Notes under the pieces: model-generated | What the model was told of the DNA's origin: nothing | Databases searched by the model: none | What the model saw: the letters and a program-made list of their open reading frames with translations, nothing else | Translations under genes and position numbers: made by a program | Shown: positions 6,875-16,355 of the stretch, one piece after another | Position numbering within the stretch: the first letter of the stretch is position 1 | Layout: every line of letters starts with the position of its first letter | Assembly (NCBI GenBank): GCA_035387885.1 | Contig: DAOOOW010000004.1 | Span: 1 to 58,162 of the forward strand | Origin: DAOOOW01 sp035387885 | GTDB taxonomy: Bacteria > Patescibacteriota > Patescibacteriia > UBA2196 | Length of the DNA stretch: 58,162 nucleotides | Reading direction: 5' to 3'

Positions 6875-9568
6875 TTATTTCAAAAGTATCAGCCGTTTGA
6901 CACTTTTGAATTCCCCAGCGATCAATTCGCAAATATATTGACCACTGGGCATGCCCGTCGCATCCCAGACAACGCGATGCATGCCGGGCTGTTGTTGCCC
7001 ATTGGCGAGCGTGGCCACCTGCCGCCCCATAAGATCATAGACTGCCAGCCGCACCAATGATTCCTGCGGCAGCGCATATTCAATGGTGGTTTCGGCGTTG
7101 AACGGATTGGGATAGTTTTGATTCAGTTTGAATTGATCTGGCAACACTTCTGTCAACATCAATTCTTCGCTCACCGGCACAGCGCCAGTTTTGTCTTTGG
7201 TACTGACGCCGAATTCCACAATCTGTCGCCAGCCACCGCGCCCAAATTTAGGATCAACAATAACGAGTTTGATATACTTGGCCTGAAACATTTGGCCAAG
7301 ATTATACCAAGTCATTTCCGGATTTTTAACCCAAATATTTTTCGCCAACACAAAACTGCTGGCGCTGGTGTCTGTTTGCGACACTAGCACATCAACATAT
7401 TCTGCTTGACGATTTTTTACTTTGTCATCAGCCGTGCCATTATCGGTCTGGATGATGACATAATCGAACTGATAGGTACCCTGGTCGGCAAATTCAAATA
7501 TCGCCCAGGCATCTTCAGTCTGATCACCTTTTGGCTTAACCGTGGCCGTTCCATCCCAGCCTTCCAGATCTCCGTCCACGGCATTGGTCCAGTTTTGCTC
7601 GGAATTGCAGGGAGAGCCAGAGATAAAAACTAATGAATCTGATTTGATATCTTGCACGGCATCACAGGCATCGCCAGAAGGAATGGGAATTTGATCTTTT
7701 TGCTGGTTAAAAATATCAATCAGCTCAAATACCCAATCTGTGTACCATTCCGGATAGTTTGGAATGATATTAACATGCCCTTCAGAATCAAAACCCGGCA
7801 CACCAACAGCAAAACGGATCATTCTGGTGTATCTGTTTTTACTATTTATAACAAAAAGCATGCCTTCCGGTGCTGTAAAATCAAACACCACCGGCCTTGT
7901 TGGGCGATGATCTTTATCGTTTTCCCAACATGGTAATGCTTTGACTACCAGATTTCCACTACCACCCCAACGATTGTACCAGTCAGCGGTTGAACGAGTT
8001 TGTCCGTGGATATAATCACCCTGATTTTCACCCACATATTGACTGGTGAATGTGCCGTCACTGTTGAATGTTAGTTTATAATCACCAGTATTTGGAGCAA
8101 CTGGCAAATACAAATCTAACGTAGTGTTGATAACAAGTTGGTTGTCTTTTTTAAAGACACTCAGCACATTAAAATCGTCTGGATCACATTCTGTGAACTC
8201 TTTCGAGTTATACACAAAATGTTCCCCATTTAACAGGACGATCTGGCCCAACCCGCCAGAATTAACCCAGCCAACTGGCTGGTTTTCTTCAATAACGTTG
8301 ATCGTCGAAGCATTAATATACTTCAACTTGTTACGAAGATTGCCTTGTGCATCTCTCCAAGCGAGAATACCAGCGATTTTGGAATAGATCAGCTGGTCAA
8401 TATCGCTCGTGGCTACTATTCGAAAATTTTCCGGCACATCTGACGGGGGCACGCCCTCTTGATCATTAAGAAGCCAAACCTTAAAAAGTTCAACTTCTTT
8501 TTCATCTGGGCACTCTTTGATTATAAAAGAGTGCATGGCTTCGCCACTCTGTCCATCACTCGTGCGAAAATAGTTTTTAAAACTATATTCGCCTGGCTGA
8601 TCATAGGTCACGGTTGAGTCGACATCAAACATTTTGGGCAATTGATCAGTATAACAGACCTGGCCCAATAATGTTTCTTCTGACTGTCCTTCCCAACGAT
8701 GGTACACCTGTATGTAGCCATTTTCCACGACTGGAGCGGGCAAATCATATTCCTGTTCAAAACGAACTGATTGTCCTTCGCCATAATAGGCAACATCAAC
8801 CTTTTTTAATTTGGTCATACCTATCTGATAATTGAATTGGTAACCAAAATTATCAGACCAAGTTTGACCGCAGGCGATGGTCATACCATTAAAAGTCATT
8901 TGACCCAAAAGCTGCCAGACACCATTGATCTTGGCAAAAAGACTATCATAGACAACAAAAGCCATCGGTGGATATTCCCCACTACATTCACGGGTCACAA
9001 CCACTTGGCCGGAAACGTCGTATTTTAAAATACTCTGTCCAGCTGTGGTGTCGATGACCACCTGACCTTTTGCTTGGTAAGTTCCGGGACAACCTTCATC
9101 TTGGCTACCGGTTTTGTAGTCGGCCCAAGCAAAGGTTTTTTGCCCCAACCAATGATCGTCCTTGATGCTCACTGTAAATTTACCAGTAGGTGTGCAGATC
9201 ATACAAAATTCATAATGTGAGATCTGCGGAATATTGCCACCGAGATTAAGCGGACAGCGTAAACCAACATCACCGCTAGTCGGAGTGGTGTAGTTATAAA
9301 GAAAAGCGCTGGGACCGCCCTTCATTATAACCGTTCCCGCCAGAGGAACATCTGACGACCAATCAAGGTATTTTCCATCAATGGAAAGGGTGATAGTCAC
9401 CTTCGCCCCACATTCAAGAGTGACAACAGTTGAAATTGGCGGATCAATTTTGATTCCGCCACATTTGGGATTGCCACCCACGGAATCTGGGACAACCGAA
9501 GTAGCAAAAAGACTTGACGAAACAATTAGCATCAAAACCAAAACAATTAAAAATCTTTTCATGTTCAT
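6875..9568 (-). CDS. large secreted protein with type IX C-terminal sorting domain
   Basis: An 897-aa protein if started at the ATG giving M-N-M-K-R-F, which has AAGGA eight bases upstream. A further in-frame ATG at 9622 would add 18 unlikely residues. Residues 3-21 are a signal peptide. The middle is beta-rich and Cys-containing. About 690-810 resembles an F5/8 type C (discoidin) carbohydrate-binding fold. The last 85 residues are a Por/type IX secretion sorting domain: N-Q-N-Y-P-N-P-F-N, then Y-D-L-M-G-R-Q-V, then G-M-H-R-V-V-W-D, and a final K-R-L-I-L-L-K. Such domains target proteins through the outer membrane in Bacteroidota and related phyla; CPR bacteria are not known to have that machinery. 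Base composition is clearly richer in G+C than the neighbours. Transfer from a Bacteroidota/FCB-type donor is likely. Function unknown. Confidence 0.85.
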   Translation of the reverse strand: MNMKRFLIVLVLMLIVSSSLFATSVVPDSVGGNPKCGGIKIDPPISTVVTLECGAKVTITLSIDGKYLDWSSDVPLAGTVIMKGGPSAFLYNYTTPTSGDVGLRCPLNLGGNIPQISHYEFCMICTPTGKFTVSIKDDHWLGQKTFAWADYKTGSQDEGCPGTYQAKGQVVIDTTAGQSILKYDVSGQVVVTRECSGEYPPMAFVVYDSLFAKINGVWQLLGQMTFNGMTIACGQTWSDNFGYQFNYQIGMTKLKKVDVAYYGEGQSVRFEQEYDLPAPVVENGYIQVYHRWEGQSEETLLGQVCYTDQLPKMFDVDSTVTYDQPGEYSFKNYFRTSDGQSGEAMHSFIIKECPDEKEVELFKVWLLNDQEGVPPSDVPENFRIVATSDIDQLIYSKIAGILAWRDAQGNLRNKLKYINASTINVIEENQPVGWVNSGGLGQIVLLNGEHFVYNSKEFTECDPDDFNVLSVFKKDNQLVINTTLDLYLPVAPNTGDYKLTFNSDGTFTSQYVGENQGDYIHGQTRSTADWYNRWGGSGNLVVKALPCWENDKDHRPTRPVVFDFTAPEGMLFVINSKNRYTRMIRFAVGVPGFDSEGHVNIIPNYPEWYTDWVFELIDIFNQQKDQIPIPSGDACDAVQDIKSDSLVFISGSPCNSEQNWTNAVDGDLEGWDGTATVKPKGDQTEDAWAIFEFADQGTYQFDYVIIQTDNGTADDKVKNRQAEYVDVLVSQTDTSASSFVLAKNIWVKNPEMTWYNLGQMFQAKYIKLVIVDPKFGRGGWRQIVEFGVSTKDKTGAVPVSEELMLTEVLPDQFKLNQNYPNPFNAETTIEYALPQESLVRLAVYDLMGRQVATLANGQQQPGMHRVVWDATGMPSGQYICELIAGEFKSVKRLILLK

Positions 9569-9728
9569 GGCTTTTTCCTTTCTTTTTTTGGCCATGTTAA
9601 AAAACACTGACAGAACAATCAACCAGATTGCCTGTCGTTATTTAAAACTCTTTATTTTTATTTTTCCTCCTTATTCTACATTTTCAAAAAACGGCCAACT
9701 TTTGGTAAGCCGCATCTCTTTTAAAAGA

Positions 9729-9757
9729 ACTATATACTATTTTATTTTTTCTGTCAA
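9729..9757 (-). promoter_or_regulatory. sigma-70 promoter of the secreted-protein gene
   Basis: TTGACA at 9757-9752, 17-base spacer, TATAGT at 9734-9729. The leader of about 155 bases to the ATG contains an unused AAGGAGG near 9665. Confidence 0.75.
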
Positions 9758-9760
9758 GAG

Positions 9761-10330
9761 CTATTTAATTAAAATTACAGGCAATTTTAAAAAATCATCA
9801 TTTTGTTTTAAACCAGAAGGATTATCCTTTTTTAATAATAAATAGCCGGTAGTTGAGGCTGTTTTTAGGGAAAAATTAAGTTCAGCCTGAAAAGGCACAA
9901 AATCTTCAGTCATCCAATCTCCCTCAGCGGTGGCCAAACCACTAGCCAAAATATTATTATTCTCATCAACTAAAGAAACTGGGAAAGAAGCTTCAAAAAA
10001 CCAATTACCTCTAGCTTGTCCAGAAATATTTAAAGGACTACTAACTTCAGCATTAGGCCGCGGACTAGCAATTTGGATTAAATCACTTTTTTCTAGTTCA
10101 TTACCAATATCCTCTGTAAAAATTTGTCCGCTCTTATCTACACATTGCCGTGGATAAATTTCTCTAATAATATTATTGCCAGCCAAACATTCTTTAAAAT
10201 TTTTCGGCTGCACCGTGTTATCTACTAAAAACTTTTTATCTAAAAAAACAATTTTAATTAACAAAAAAATAATTATTAGAATTAAAATAATTTTAATAAG
10301 CTTAAAAATTTTTCTTGACTTTTCATTCAT
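9761..10330 (-). CDS. membrane-anchored Gmad2 immunoglobulin-like domain protein
   Basis: A 189-aa protein. A membrane helix at about residues 8-31 is followed by a Cys-containing linker and, from about 85 to the end, a Gmad2 domain (I-x-I-A-S-P-R-P-N-A-x-V, then L-N-I-S-G-Q-A-R-G-N-W-F-F-E). Gmad2 domains are Ig-like modules seen in spore-germination and surface proteins, probably binding wall or protein partners. The domain faces outward. It is preceded by tspO, 6 bases away, in the same direction. The promoter of the secreted-protein gene begins just after its stop. Confidence 0.8.
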   Translation of the reverse strand: MNEKSRKIFKLIKIILILIIIFLLIKIVFLDKKFLVDNTVQPKNFKECLAGNNIIREIYPRQCVDKSGQIFTEDIGNELEKSDLIQIASPRPNAEVSSPLNISGQARGNWFFEASFPVSLVDENNNILASGLATAEGDWMTEDFVPFQAELNFSLKTASTTGYLLLKKDNPSGLKQNDDFLKLPVILIK

Positions 10331-10336
10331 AAAAAA

Positions 10337-10795
10337 TTAATTCAAAACCACAATGGCAAAGTTTAAAATTGTGGCAAAAGTTACCCACAAAACATATGGT
10401 GCTAGAAACCAAGCAGCTACTTTTTCTATTTTATAAAAATGATACATGGTCAAAAGAATCAACAACCACAAAGTCATTATTTCCAATAAGGCCATGAATG
10501 GACTTTGCATAAAAAAGAAAAAGAAAGACCACAAAACATTTAAGATCCATTGCAAAACAAAAATTACCACCGCTGTTTTATAGTGTTTATTTTTTTGACC
10601 TTTAATTAAAACCAAATAAAAAGCAATGGCCATCAACAAAAAAAGAAAAACCCAAACTGGGCCAAAAACATAACTCGGAGGATTAAAGCTGGGCTTATTA
10701 AGAGTGCTATACCAACTATTAAGAGAACTATTGGTAAAGAGCATGCCAATTAGACTAGCCAATTGGCAAAAGATGAAAGAAAAAACAAAAAGCAT
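10337..10795 (-). CDS. tspO: TspO/MBR-family membrane protein
   Basis: A 152-aa, five-helix membrane protein. Family motifs are W-Y-x-x-L-N-K-P-S-F-N-P-P near residue 28, then P-V-W-x-x-L-F, L-N-V-L-W-S-F-F-F in helix 3 and P-Y-V-L-W-V-T-F-A-T-x-L-N in helix 5. TspO proteins bind tetrapyrroles and hydrophobic ligands and are linked to stress responses. It lies upstream of the Gmad2 gene, 6 bases apart, so co-transcription is likely. The AT-rich spacer 10796-10941 shows no clear element. Confidence 0.9.
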   Translation of the reverse strand: MLFVFSFIFCQLASLIGMLFTNSSLNSWYSTLNKPSFNPPSYVFGPVWVFLFLLMAIAFYLVLIKGQKNKHYKTAVVIFVLQWILNVLWSFFFFFMQSPFMALLEIMTLWLLILLTMYHFYKIEKVAAWFLAPYVLWVTFATILNFAIVVLN

Positions 10796-10941
10796 GGGAT
10801 TTGTTTTTTTTATAAATTAAAATTAATTGTTAAAAAATATTTATAATGTTTATATTATAACACATTTTTTATAAAAATAAAAAATCTGCTATGTTAAATA
10901 ATAAATTTTTTAAAAAATATTATTAAATAGTCACCCCAAAA

Positions 10942-11841
10942 TTATTCTGTAACTTGTTGTGACACTTGCCCTAATTGTTTTAAAATATTTAATGTGGAAA
11001 CAAAAGCTTCCAATTTTTGTTTAAGTTCGGGCTTAAGATTTTTCAAGGCAACTAACTCTTTTTGTTGAACTTCCAAAGATTCAATTAATTTTAAATATAT
11101 CTTTTGTTCAATAGCCGTAATCTGGCCTTCGGGATCGTAATTCATTTCATTCAATAATTTTTCCAATTCACTTTGCAACAAGCCTAAATAAAATACGGGC
11201 AAATTTTCTAATTTACTTCTCTTGAGTAAACCTTGCTCTAGGCTCAAGCCATAATCAATACGCGCTCCGCCATGAACTGCTTTTTCTCTAATCTTTTTAA
11301 TTTTGTCTGCCAAACGTTTGCCGTCAACATCTTGATTAACATCATCAAATGCGCCAACCACTGCTCCACTTTCTAAATCAATGACCAAATTATCCACACC
11401 ATTATAATCATCAATATTTGTGGTGCGCACAACTAAAAATTTATCTTTTAAAAATTTGTGTAGCAAAATGGTCATGGCCATTTCCATTTGGCCACTAATA
11501 CTTTCCTGTTTGTTTCTTTTCCATTGATCAACTCTTTGTTCGGCAGTTAAGTTTAAAGATTTTAAAATTTGTGGATCATCAGCACTGCTAAAAGATAGTT
11601 CTCTTTTTTTAATCTCTGCTAAATCAGTTAAAATTTTTTCGTCACCATGTAATTGACGATAGTCCATTTGATAAATAGAGCCATCAAAATTTAATAAATT
11701 TTTTAAAGCATATTTTTCTAAAACTTGAGCATTAATTTTTTTGGACATCAAAACTAAAGCTCCTTTTAATTTTTCTACTGGCTTTTCGGGGTGCACTGGC
11801 TGAGATTCCGGGAGATTTTGTTTTAATTCTGGGTTGGACAT
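10942..11841 (-). CDS. hypothetical cytoplasmic protein beside ABC exporter
   Basis: A 299-aa protein I do not recognise. There is no signal peptide or membrane segment. The centre (about 130-180) has D-D-Y-N-G-V-D-N, L-V-I-D-L-E-S-G and a following beta strand, faintly reminiscent of a PD-(D/E)xK-like core; this is not established. The C-terminal third is helical and Lys/Leu/Glu-rich, probably coiled. It follows the ABC exporter gene by 10 bases on the same strand, so a joint role is plausible. Confidence 0.7.
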   Translation of the reverse strand: MSNPELKQNLPESQPVHPEKPVEKLKGALVLMSKKINAQVLEKYALKNLLNFDGSIYQMDYRQLHGDEKILTDLAEIKKRELSFSSADDPQILKSLNLTAEQRVDQWKRNKQESISGQMEMAMTILLHKFLKDKFLVVRTTNIDDYNGVDNLVIDLESGAVVGAFDDVNQDVDGKRLADKIKKIREKAVHGGARIDYGLSLEQGLLKRSKLENLPVFYLGLLQSELEKLLNEMNYDPEGQITAIEQKIYLKLIESLEVQQKELVALKNLKPELKQKLEAFVSTLNILKQLGQVSQQVTE

Positions 11842-11851
11842 AGGAATAAAT

Positions 11852-14173
11852 TTAATTTTGCAATTCAGACATTGTAATTGTTCTTTTGCTTGTTTTTATC
11901 AGATCTTCGTCATGGGTAACGCAAATAATAGTAGTATCGATATATTTTTCATGTAATTCGCTAATAACTTTTATAACTTCGGTTATTGATTGCGAATCAA
12001 GACTAGCCGTTGGCTCATCAAGTAACATTATTTTTGCGCCTTTAATTAAAGTTCTAGCTAAACCTATTCTAACTTTTTCACCACCAGATAAATTTTTTGT
12101 TTCTTCATCAAGTTTATCAACCAAATTATCCAAATGTAGATTTTTCAAAATTTTTTTTATTTTTTGATCAGAGACTTCTTTTTTTGACCACAACAAAAGA
12201 TTCTCTCTCAAATTCATGCCCTCAAAAATTTGCGAATTCTGATTGCAATAGGACATGGCAGAATAAATAGATTCTGGTCCGTATTTTTTAATTTGATCGT
12301 TTTTAACCCCACCGATCTTAATTTCACCACTGTTAGGTTTATAAAGTCCAACCAAATTTTTAATTAATGTTGACTTACCAGCACCTGACACACCTGCAAT
12401 AGTGATAAATTCCCCCTGTTTAATATTCAAATTTACCCCGCGCAAAATTTCTTTATATTTTAAGTTTTTTATGGAAATATCAAAATTTTTCAATTCGGAA
12501 ATAGGTAAACGATCTTTTTCTCTTTCACCTTCTGGCCGATCTAATTGCTCGTATTTGCCAAAAACTTCTTCCATGCGCTGGATATCTTGGATATAACGGG
12601 AAAATCTATTAAAATATAAATTTACCAGATTTTGAACTGGTCCATTTAGTCTTTCAGAATAAATAATATTTGACAATACGGCCCCTCCAGAAATCATGCC
12701 AGCTTCTTGAAGCGCGCCACCAACGCCAGCCGCTACAACTGTGGAAACATTAAAAGGAATCATACGCAATAAACGCATTTTTGTTTCCGCAATAATTCTT
12801 TGCAAAGAAATTTTGTCACGCGCATCCATTTGTTCTTTGGCATGGCTAGCCACCATAGTTATTTCTGGGGAAGTTTTTATTTCTTCAAAACCGCTTTTTA
12901 TGGCGCCAAGACGGGTGGTTATTTTTTCTCCAGCTCGCCATTCTTTTTCGTATATTTGATTTATTTTTTCATTTTGTTCTTTGGCAATCTTGTACATTAT
13001 TGGCAGACCGCCAACACCAATCGCGCCGAGGGCGGGATTAATTTTAGATAAAAAAGCAATTGACATTATAATACCAACTAAAGTTGGAGCAAATTGCGAA
13101 ATTGTTTCCTCTAAAATTTGTTTGGTGGCTTTTTTACCTCTTTCCAAGGTAGAAAAAATTTCTCCCATTTTCTTTTCGTGAATAAATTCAAATTCTTGAA
13201 AAAATAATGAATTGGTCATTCTCTCGTTAATTTGTTGATTAATTTCATTCATTACTTTTGCCAATTCAATCTCTGTCTTTGTATTAATAATATCGGAGGT
13301 GATATTTAAGCCGAAATATTCTAAAAATACTGCCACATTAAATTTATCACCACCTATTATGTTTTGAAATAAATATGGCGCAAAACTTTCCGCACCTTTA
13401 GACATTAAATAACCAAGAGAAATTTTAGCTATGCCACCCTTTTTATCGCCTAAATTATATTCATGCCAAAGACTGGCAATTGTTTCCACGAGAATTCTTA
13501 GTGAATAGTTTTTATCTAAGCCTTTTTCCGCTTTTATTAAATCAACCAAAATTTCAATTTCTGTTTTATCCAACGGATAGCGGTCTTGTAATTGTTTTAT
13601 TAATTTTGTTTTTTGCTTTGCTGTTTCTTTTTCGTCAACTTCTTCGGTTTTGTCTTTGTAAAATTCTCCAATATCTCTTTCTAAAGATTTTGTATTCATT
13701 ACATTGCCCATTGAATCAAAGAATAACCAGCACTGAGCGCGCAATTCTTCGACATCGTTTTCATCAAAACCGGTTTCTTTTTTATTTTTTACTTCATCAA
13801 TTAAATTTTCAATCCAATTTTCAATACTCGCCGAAAATTCTTCATTGTTTATATCAATGAATTCTCTTTGCGGATGTTCTTCGGTTTTTTTAACTTTAAC
13901 ATTAAAATCTCTTAATATCTGCTTATATTCTGTCATCAATTTAGGAGTGATAAGTTCGCTTAACAATTTTGTTCTTTCCTGTTCTTCTTCGGTAGGCTCT
14001 CCGGTTGTTATTTTTTCTTGAACTGATTGACGTAAAGACAGCCAATGATCTTTTAGTGTCAGTGGCTTTTGTTCTGTCTCTTCTTGTCCATCGGCAGTAA
14101 GCGGTTTTACTTCAACTGTCTCTTTATTTCTCTTGACTTCTTCTTTTATTGATTCAAAAAAAAATCGCTTCAT
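11852..14173 (-). CDS. ABC exporter, fused membrane and ATPase domains, long N-terminal extension
   Basis: A 773-aa protein. The first roughly 220 residues are charged, helical and non-membrane. A degenerate ABC-transporter membrane domain follows (about 225-540). The ATPase domain has Walker A GVSGAGKST at 594-602, signature LSGGE at 695-699, Walker B IMLLDE at 715-720 and H-loop His at 754. The membrane helices are few and weakly hydrophobic compared with standard exporters, and the large N-terminal extension is unusual. It is upstream of a small partner gene. Substrate unknown. Confidence 0.8.
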   Translation of the reverse strand: MKRFFFESIKEEVKRNKETVEVKPLTADGQEETEQKPLTLKDHWLSLRQSVQEKITTGEPTEEEQERTKLLSELITPKLMTEYKQILRDFNVKVKKTEEHPQREFIDINNEEFSASIENWIENLIDEVKNKKETGFDENDVEELRAQCWLFFDSMGNVMNTKSLERDIGEFYKDKTEEVDEKETAKQKTKLIKQLQDRYPLDKTEIEILVDLIKAEKGLDKNYSLRILVETIASLWHEYNLGDKKGGIAKISLGYLMSKGAESFAPYLFQNIIGGDKFNVAVFLEYFGLNITSDIINTKTEIELAKVMNEINQQINERMTNSLFFQEFEFIHEKKMGEIFSTLERGKKATKQILEETISQFAPTLVGIIMSIAFLSKINPALGAIGVGGLPIMYKIAKEQNEKINQIYEKEWRAGEKITTRLGAIKSGFEEIKTSPEITMVASHAKEQMDARDKISLQRIIAETKMRLLRMIPFNVSTVVAAGVGGALQEAGMISGGAVLSNIIYSERLNGPVQNLVNLYFNRFSRYIQDIQRMEEVFGKYEQLDRPEGEREKDRLPISELKNFDISIKNLKYKEILRGVNLNIKQGEFITIAGVSGAGKSTLIKNLVGLYKPNSGEIKIGGVKNDQIKKYGPESIYSAMSYCNQNSQIFEGMNLRENLLLWSKKEVSDQKIKKILKNLHLDNLVDKLDEETKNLSGGEKVRIGLARTLIKGAKIMLLDEPTASLDSQSITEVIKVISELHEKYIDTTIICVTHDEDLIKTSKRTITMSELQN

Positions 14174-14232
14174 AATTTTTTATATCTATATTTTTTCACT
14201 TTTCTGTTATTTTGGCAAATTACCCCGCTCTG

Positions 14233-14259
14233 TTGCTAAAAAATATTTTAGTGTATAAT
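14233..14259 (+). promoter_or_regulatory. promoter giving a nearly leaderless guaC mRNA
   Basis: TTGCTA, 15-base spacer, perfect TATAAT at 14254-14259. The ATG is only 8 bases beyond the -10 box, so transcription would start at or within two bases of it. Confidence 0.5.
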
Positions 14260-14267
14260 CTAAAAGT

Positions 14268-15338
14268 ATGCATATTCTAGACGAAATAAAATTAGATTAC
14301 CAAGATGTTCTGCTCCGCCCCAAAAGGAGTACTCTTAAATCTAGAAAAGACGTTATATTGGAACGCTCTTTTGCTTTTTATCATTCTCCTAAAATCTGGA
14401 CTGGCGTTCCAATTATGGCGGCCAATATGGCCACTTGTGGTACTTTTACCATGGCTAAAATTTTTTCTGAATATAAAATGATTACTGCTTTTCATAAATA
14501 TTATACTCTAGCAGATTATGAAAATTTCTTTAAAACTTTCAACAATCCAGATTATATTTGTTACACCTTGGGTATTAGAGAACAAGATTTGGCCCAATTA
14601 AAACTTATGAAAGATAGAGGCTTATTAGAAAAATTTTCTTTTATCTGTTTGGATGTGCCCAATGGCTATTTACAATCTTTTATTGAAGTTATAAAAAACA
14701 TTAGAGCTCTTTGTCCAGAACATATTATTATTGCTGGCAATGTAGTGACCAACGAAATTACCGAAGAGATTATATTAGAAGGTGCTGATATTGTTAAAAT
14801 TGGCATTGGTCCCGGCTCTGTTTGCACCACCAGAAAAATGACTGGCGTGGGTTACCCACAACTTTCAGCAGTTATTGAGTGTGCCGATGCTGCTCACGGC
14901 ATAGCCAATGAACAAGGTGTGGGTAGAATTATTGCTGATGGTGGGCAACAATATCCTTCAGATATTGCCAAAGCTTTTTGCGCTGGTGCTGATTTTAATA
15001 TGTGTGGTTCTATGTTTTCTGGTTTTAAACAAAGTGCTGGAGAAACTATTATTAAAAATGGTCAAAAATTTAAAGAATATTTTGGTTCTTCGTCCAATAA
15101 AGCCATAACAGAATATTATGGACAAAAAGATGCTCACCGGGCCAGCGAAGGCCTCTACACCCTTATTCCCCATAAAGGCGATATTCATAATTTTATCCAA
15201 GACTTAATGGGCTCTCTTCGAAGTACGGCCACCTATATTGGCGCCAGACAACTTAAAGAATTTCCCAAACGTGCTACTTTTTTAAAAGTCAATCGTCAGC
15301 TAACTACTTATTTGGAAAAATATGATGCAGAAAAATAA
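14268..15338 (+). CDS. guaC: GMP reductase
   Basis: A 356-aa TIM-barrel enzyme converting GMP to IMP with NADPH. The active-site loop reads G-I-G-P-G-S-V-C-T-T-R at residues 179-189. The catalytic Cys is at 186, the same number as in E. coli GuaC (347 aa). The following M-T-G-V-G-Y-P-Q and the D-G-G-Q-Q-Y-P motif near 234 distinguish GMP reductase from IMP dehydrogenase. No CBS domains are present. It is monocistronic and followed by a hairpin terminator. In a cell with reduced nucleotide synthesis it would serve purine salvage. Confidence 0.93.
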   Translation: MHILDEIKLDYQDVLLRPKRSTLKSRKDVILERSFAFYHSPKIWTGVPIMAANMATCGTFTMAKIFSEYKMITAFHKYYTLADYENFFKTFNNPDYICYTLGIREQDLAQLKLMKDRGLLEKFSFICLDVPNGYLQSFIEVIKNIRALCPEHIIIAGNVVTNEITEEIILEGADIVKIGIGPGSVCTTRKMTGVGYPQLSAVIECADAAHGIANEQGVGRIIADGGQQYPSDIAKAFCAGADFNMCGSMFSGFKQSAGETIIKNGQKFKEYFGSSSNKAITEYYGQKDAHRASEGLYTLIPHKGDIHNFIQDLMGSLRSTATYIGARQLKEFPKRATFLKVNRQLTTYLEKYDAEK

Positions 15339-15360
15339 TTTATTTAATAGTTAAAAACTT

Positions 15361-15388
15361 AAAAAATCCGTTTCTTAACGGATTTTTA
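15361..15388. terminator. bidirectional terminator between guaC and HAD gene
   Basis: AAAAATCCGTT-TCTT-AACGGATTTTT, a symmetrical hairpin with A and T tails between two convergent genes. Confidence 0.85.
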
Positions 15389-15416
15389 AAAACTTCTAAA
15401 TATATATCATAAAATT

Positions 15417-16223
15417 TTATATTTCTTTATTAAAAACCTGAAGTAAATAGCTGGCCAAAACTTCGCCACCCAAAATATTTTTCTTTGGCGGTATGGCATA
15501 TTGGCCACTGACTCTTTTGGGGTCGACACTCACTCCCACCCCATAAGTCAACATTTCTTTATCATTTAAATTGTTGCCAGTAGTAATCATTTGACTGGGT
15601 TTAATTTTTAATTCTTTGGCTAAAAATTTTAAAGCATTAACTTTACTGGTATTTTTATGACCAATATCATAGCCTTCGTTAGTCCACAAACAATACAGTT
15701 CTCCTTCTTTGTCGTGTTTTTTAACAATCTTCTCAATAGCGGGAACTTTTTTAGCAGTGTAAACCGTAATAATTAAATGTTTGGGTTCAAAACCATGAAT
15801 AGCATCTACTTGATTAATTTTTAATTTTTCTATCTCATTTCTAATGTTAGTAATTTTTTGAAAATAACTAACCTTATAGCTCACCAATTGTTTTACTGTG
15901 CCATTAATTAAAATAAAATTACCATTTTCAGCGCACAAAGAAACTTTATCCCAAAGTATATCCTCAAGCATATGTTGCATATATAGCAAAGCCTTGCCGC
16001 TGGCAAAATTAAGCCAAACATTTTTTTTTAATTCTTTAATCATGGCAAACATTTCTGGGCTTAATTTTTTGGTCTTAATTGACAACTCAGTGCCATCAGC
16101 ATTTTCTTTAACTAGAGTACCTTTGGGCACAATAACTCCATCTAAATCAAAAGTTATAGCTTTAATATTTTGTCTTATTACGCTTGGTTTAAATTCTTTT
16201 AATGGTTGGTTTAAGATTTTCAT
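15417..16223 (-). CDS. HAD-superfamily (type IIB) sugar-phosphate phosphatase
   Basis: A 268-aa protein started at the ATG at 16223. A longer in-frame start at 16271 would run through the promoter. D26-L-D28-G-V is the nucleophile motif. A Cof-type cap domain follows, and T-G-N-N-L-N-D-K-E-M-L near the C-terminus supplies the Mg-binding acidic residues. Family members dephosphorylate sugar phosphates such as mannosyl-3-phosphoglycerate or phosphosugars. The divergent GH130 gene suggests a mannose-linked substrate; that is inference only. Confidence 0.8.
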   Translation of the reverse strand: MKILNQPLKEFKPSVIRQNIKAITFDLDGVIVPKGTLVKENADGTELSIKTKKLSPEMFAMIKELKKNVWLNFASGKALLYMQHMLEDILWDKVSLCAENGNFILINGTVKQLVSYKVSYFQKITNIRNEIEKLKINQVDAIHGFEPKHLIITVYTAKKVPAIEKIVKKHDKEGELYCLWTNEGYDIGHKNTSKVNALKFLAKELKIKPSQMITTGNNLNDKEMLTYGVGVSVDPKRVSGQYAIPPKKNILGGEVLASYLLQVFNKEI

Positions 16224-16229
16224 ATTTTT

Positions 16230-16259
16230 ATTATAACATGACTTAAATTTTATTGTAAA
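16230..16259 (-). promoter_or_regulatory. promoter of the HAD gene (leaderless)
   Basis: TTTACA at 16259-16254, 18-base spacer, TATAAT at 16235-16230. The ATG starts 7 bases after the -10 box, where transcription itself would begin. Confidence 0.65.
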
Positions 16260-16290
16260 TATTTTTGCCAATCAACTAGCAAATATTTTT

Positions 16291-16319
16291 TTGACTATTT
16301 TATTAAATCAAGTTAAAAT
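16291..16319 (+). promoter_or_regulatory. promoter of the glycan operon
   Basis: TTGACT at 16291-16296, 17-base spacer, TAAAAT at 16314-16319, 37 bases before the GH130 ATG. It is divergent from the HAD promoter. Confidence 0.65.
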
Positions 16320-16355
16320 TAAGGTATTATCTTATAAAAAAAATAAAGCAAAATT

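Noticed and set aside
9660..9672. AAGGAGG as a ribosome site of a small upstream gene
   Set aside because: No start codon follows at a usable distance on the minus strand. It lies in the leader of the secreted-protein gene.
6824..9845. Open frames on the plus strand inside the T9SS-protein gene
   Set aside because: They are mirror frames of a long G+C-richer coding region, with no hydrophobic pattern, motifs or ribosome sites.
16224..16271. Longer start for the HAD phosphatase
   Set aside because: The extra 16 codons run across a good -35/-10 pair and have no phosphatase similarity. The ATG at 16223 fits the promoter.
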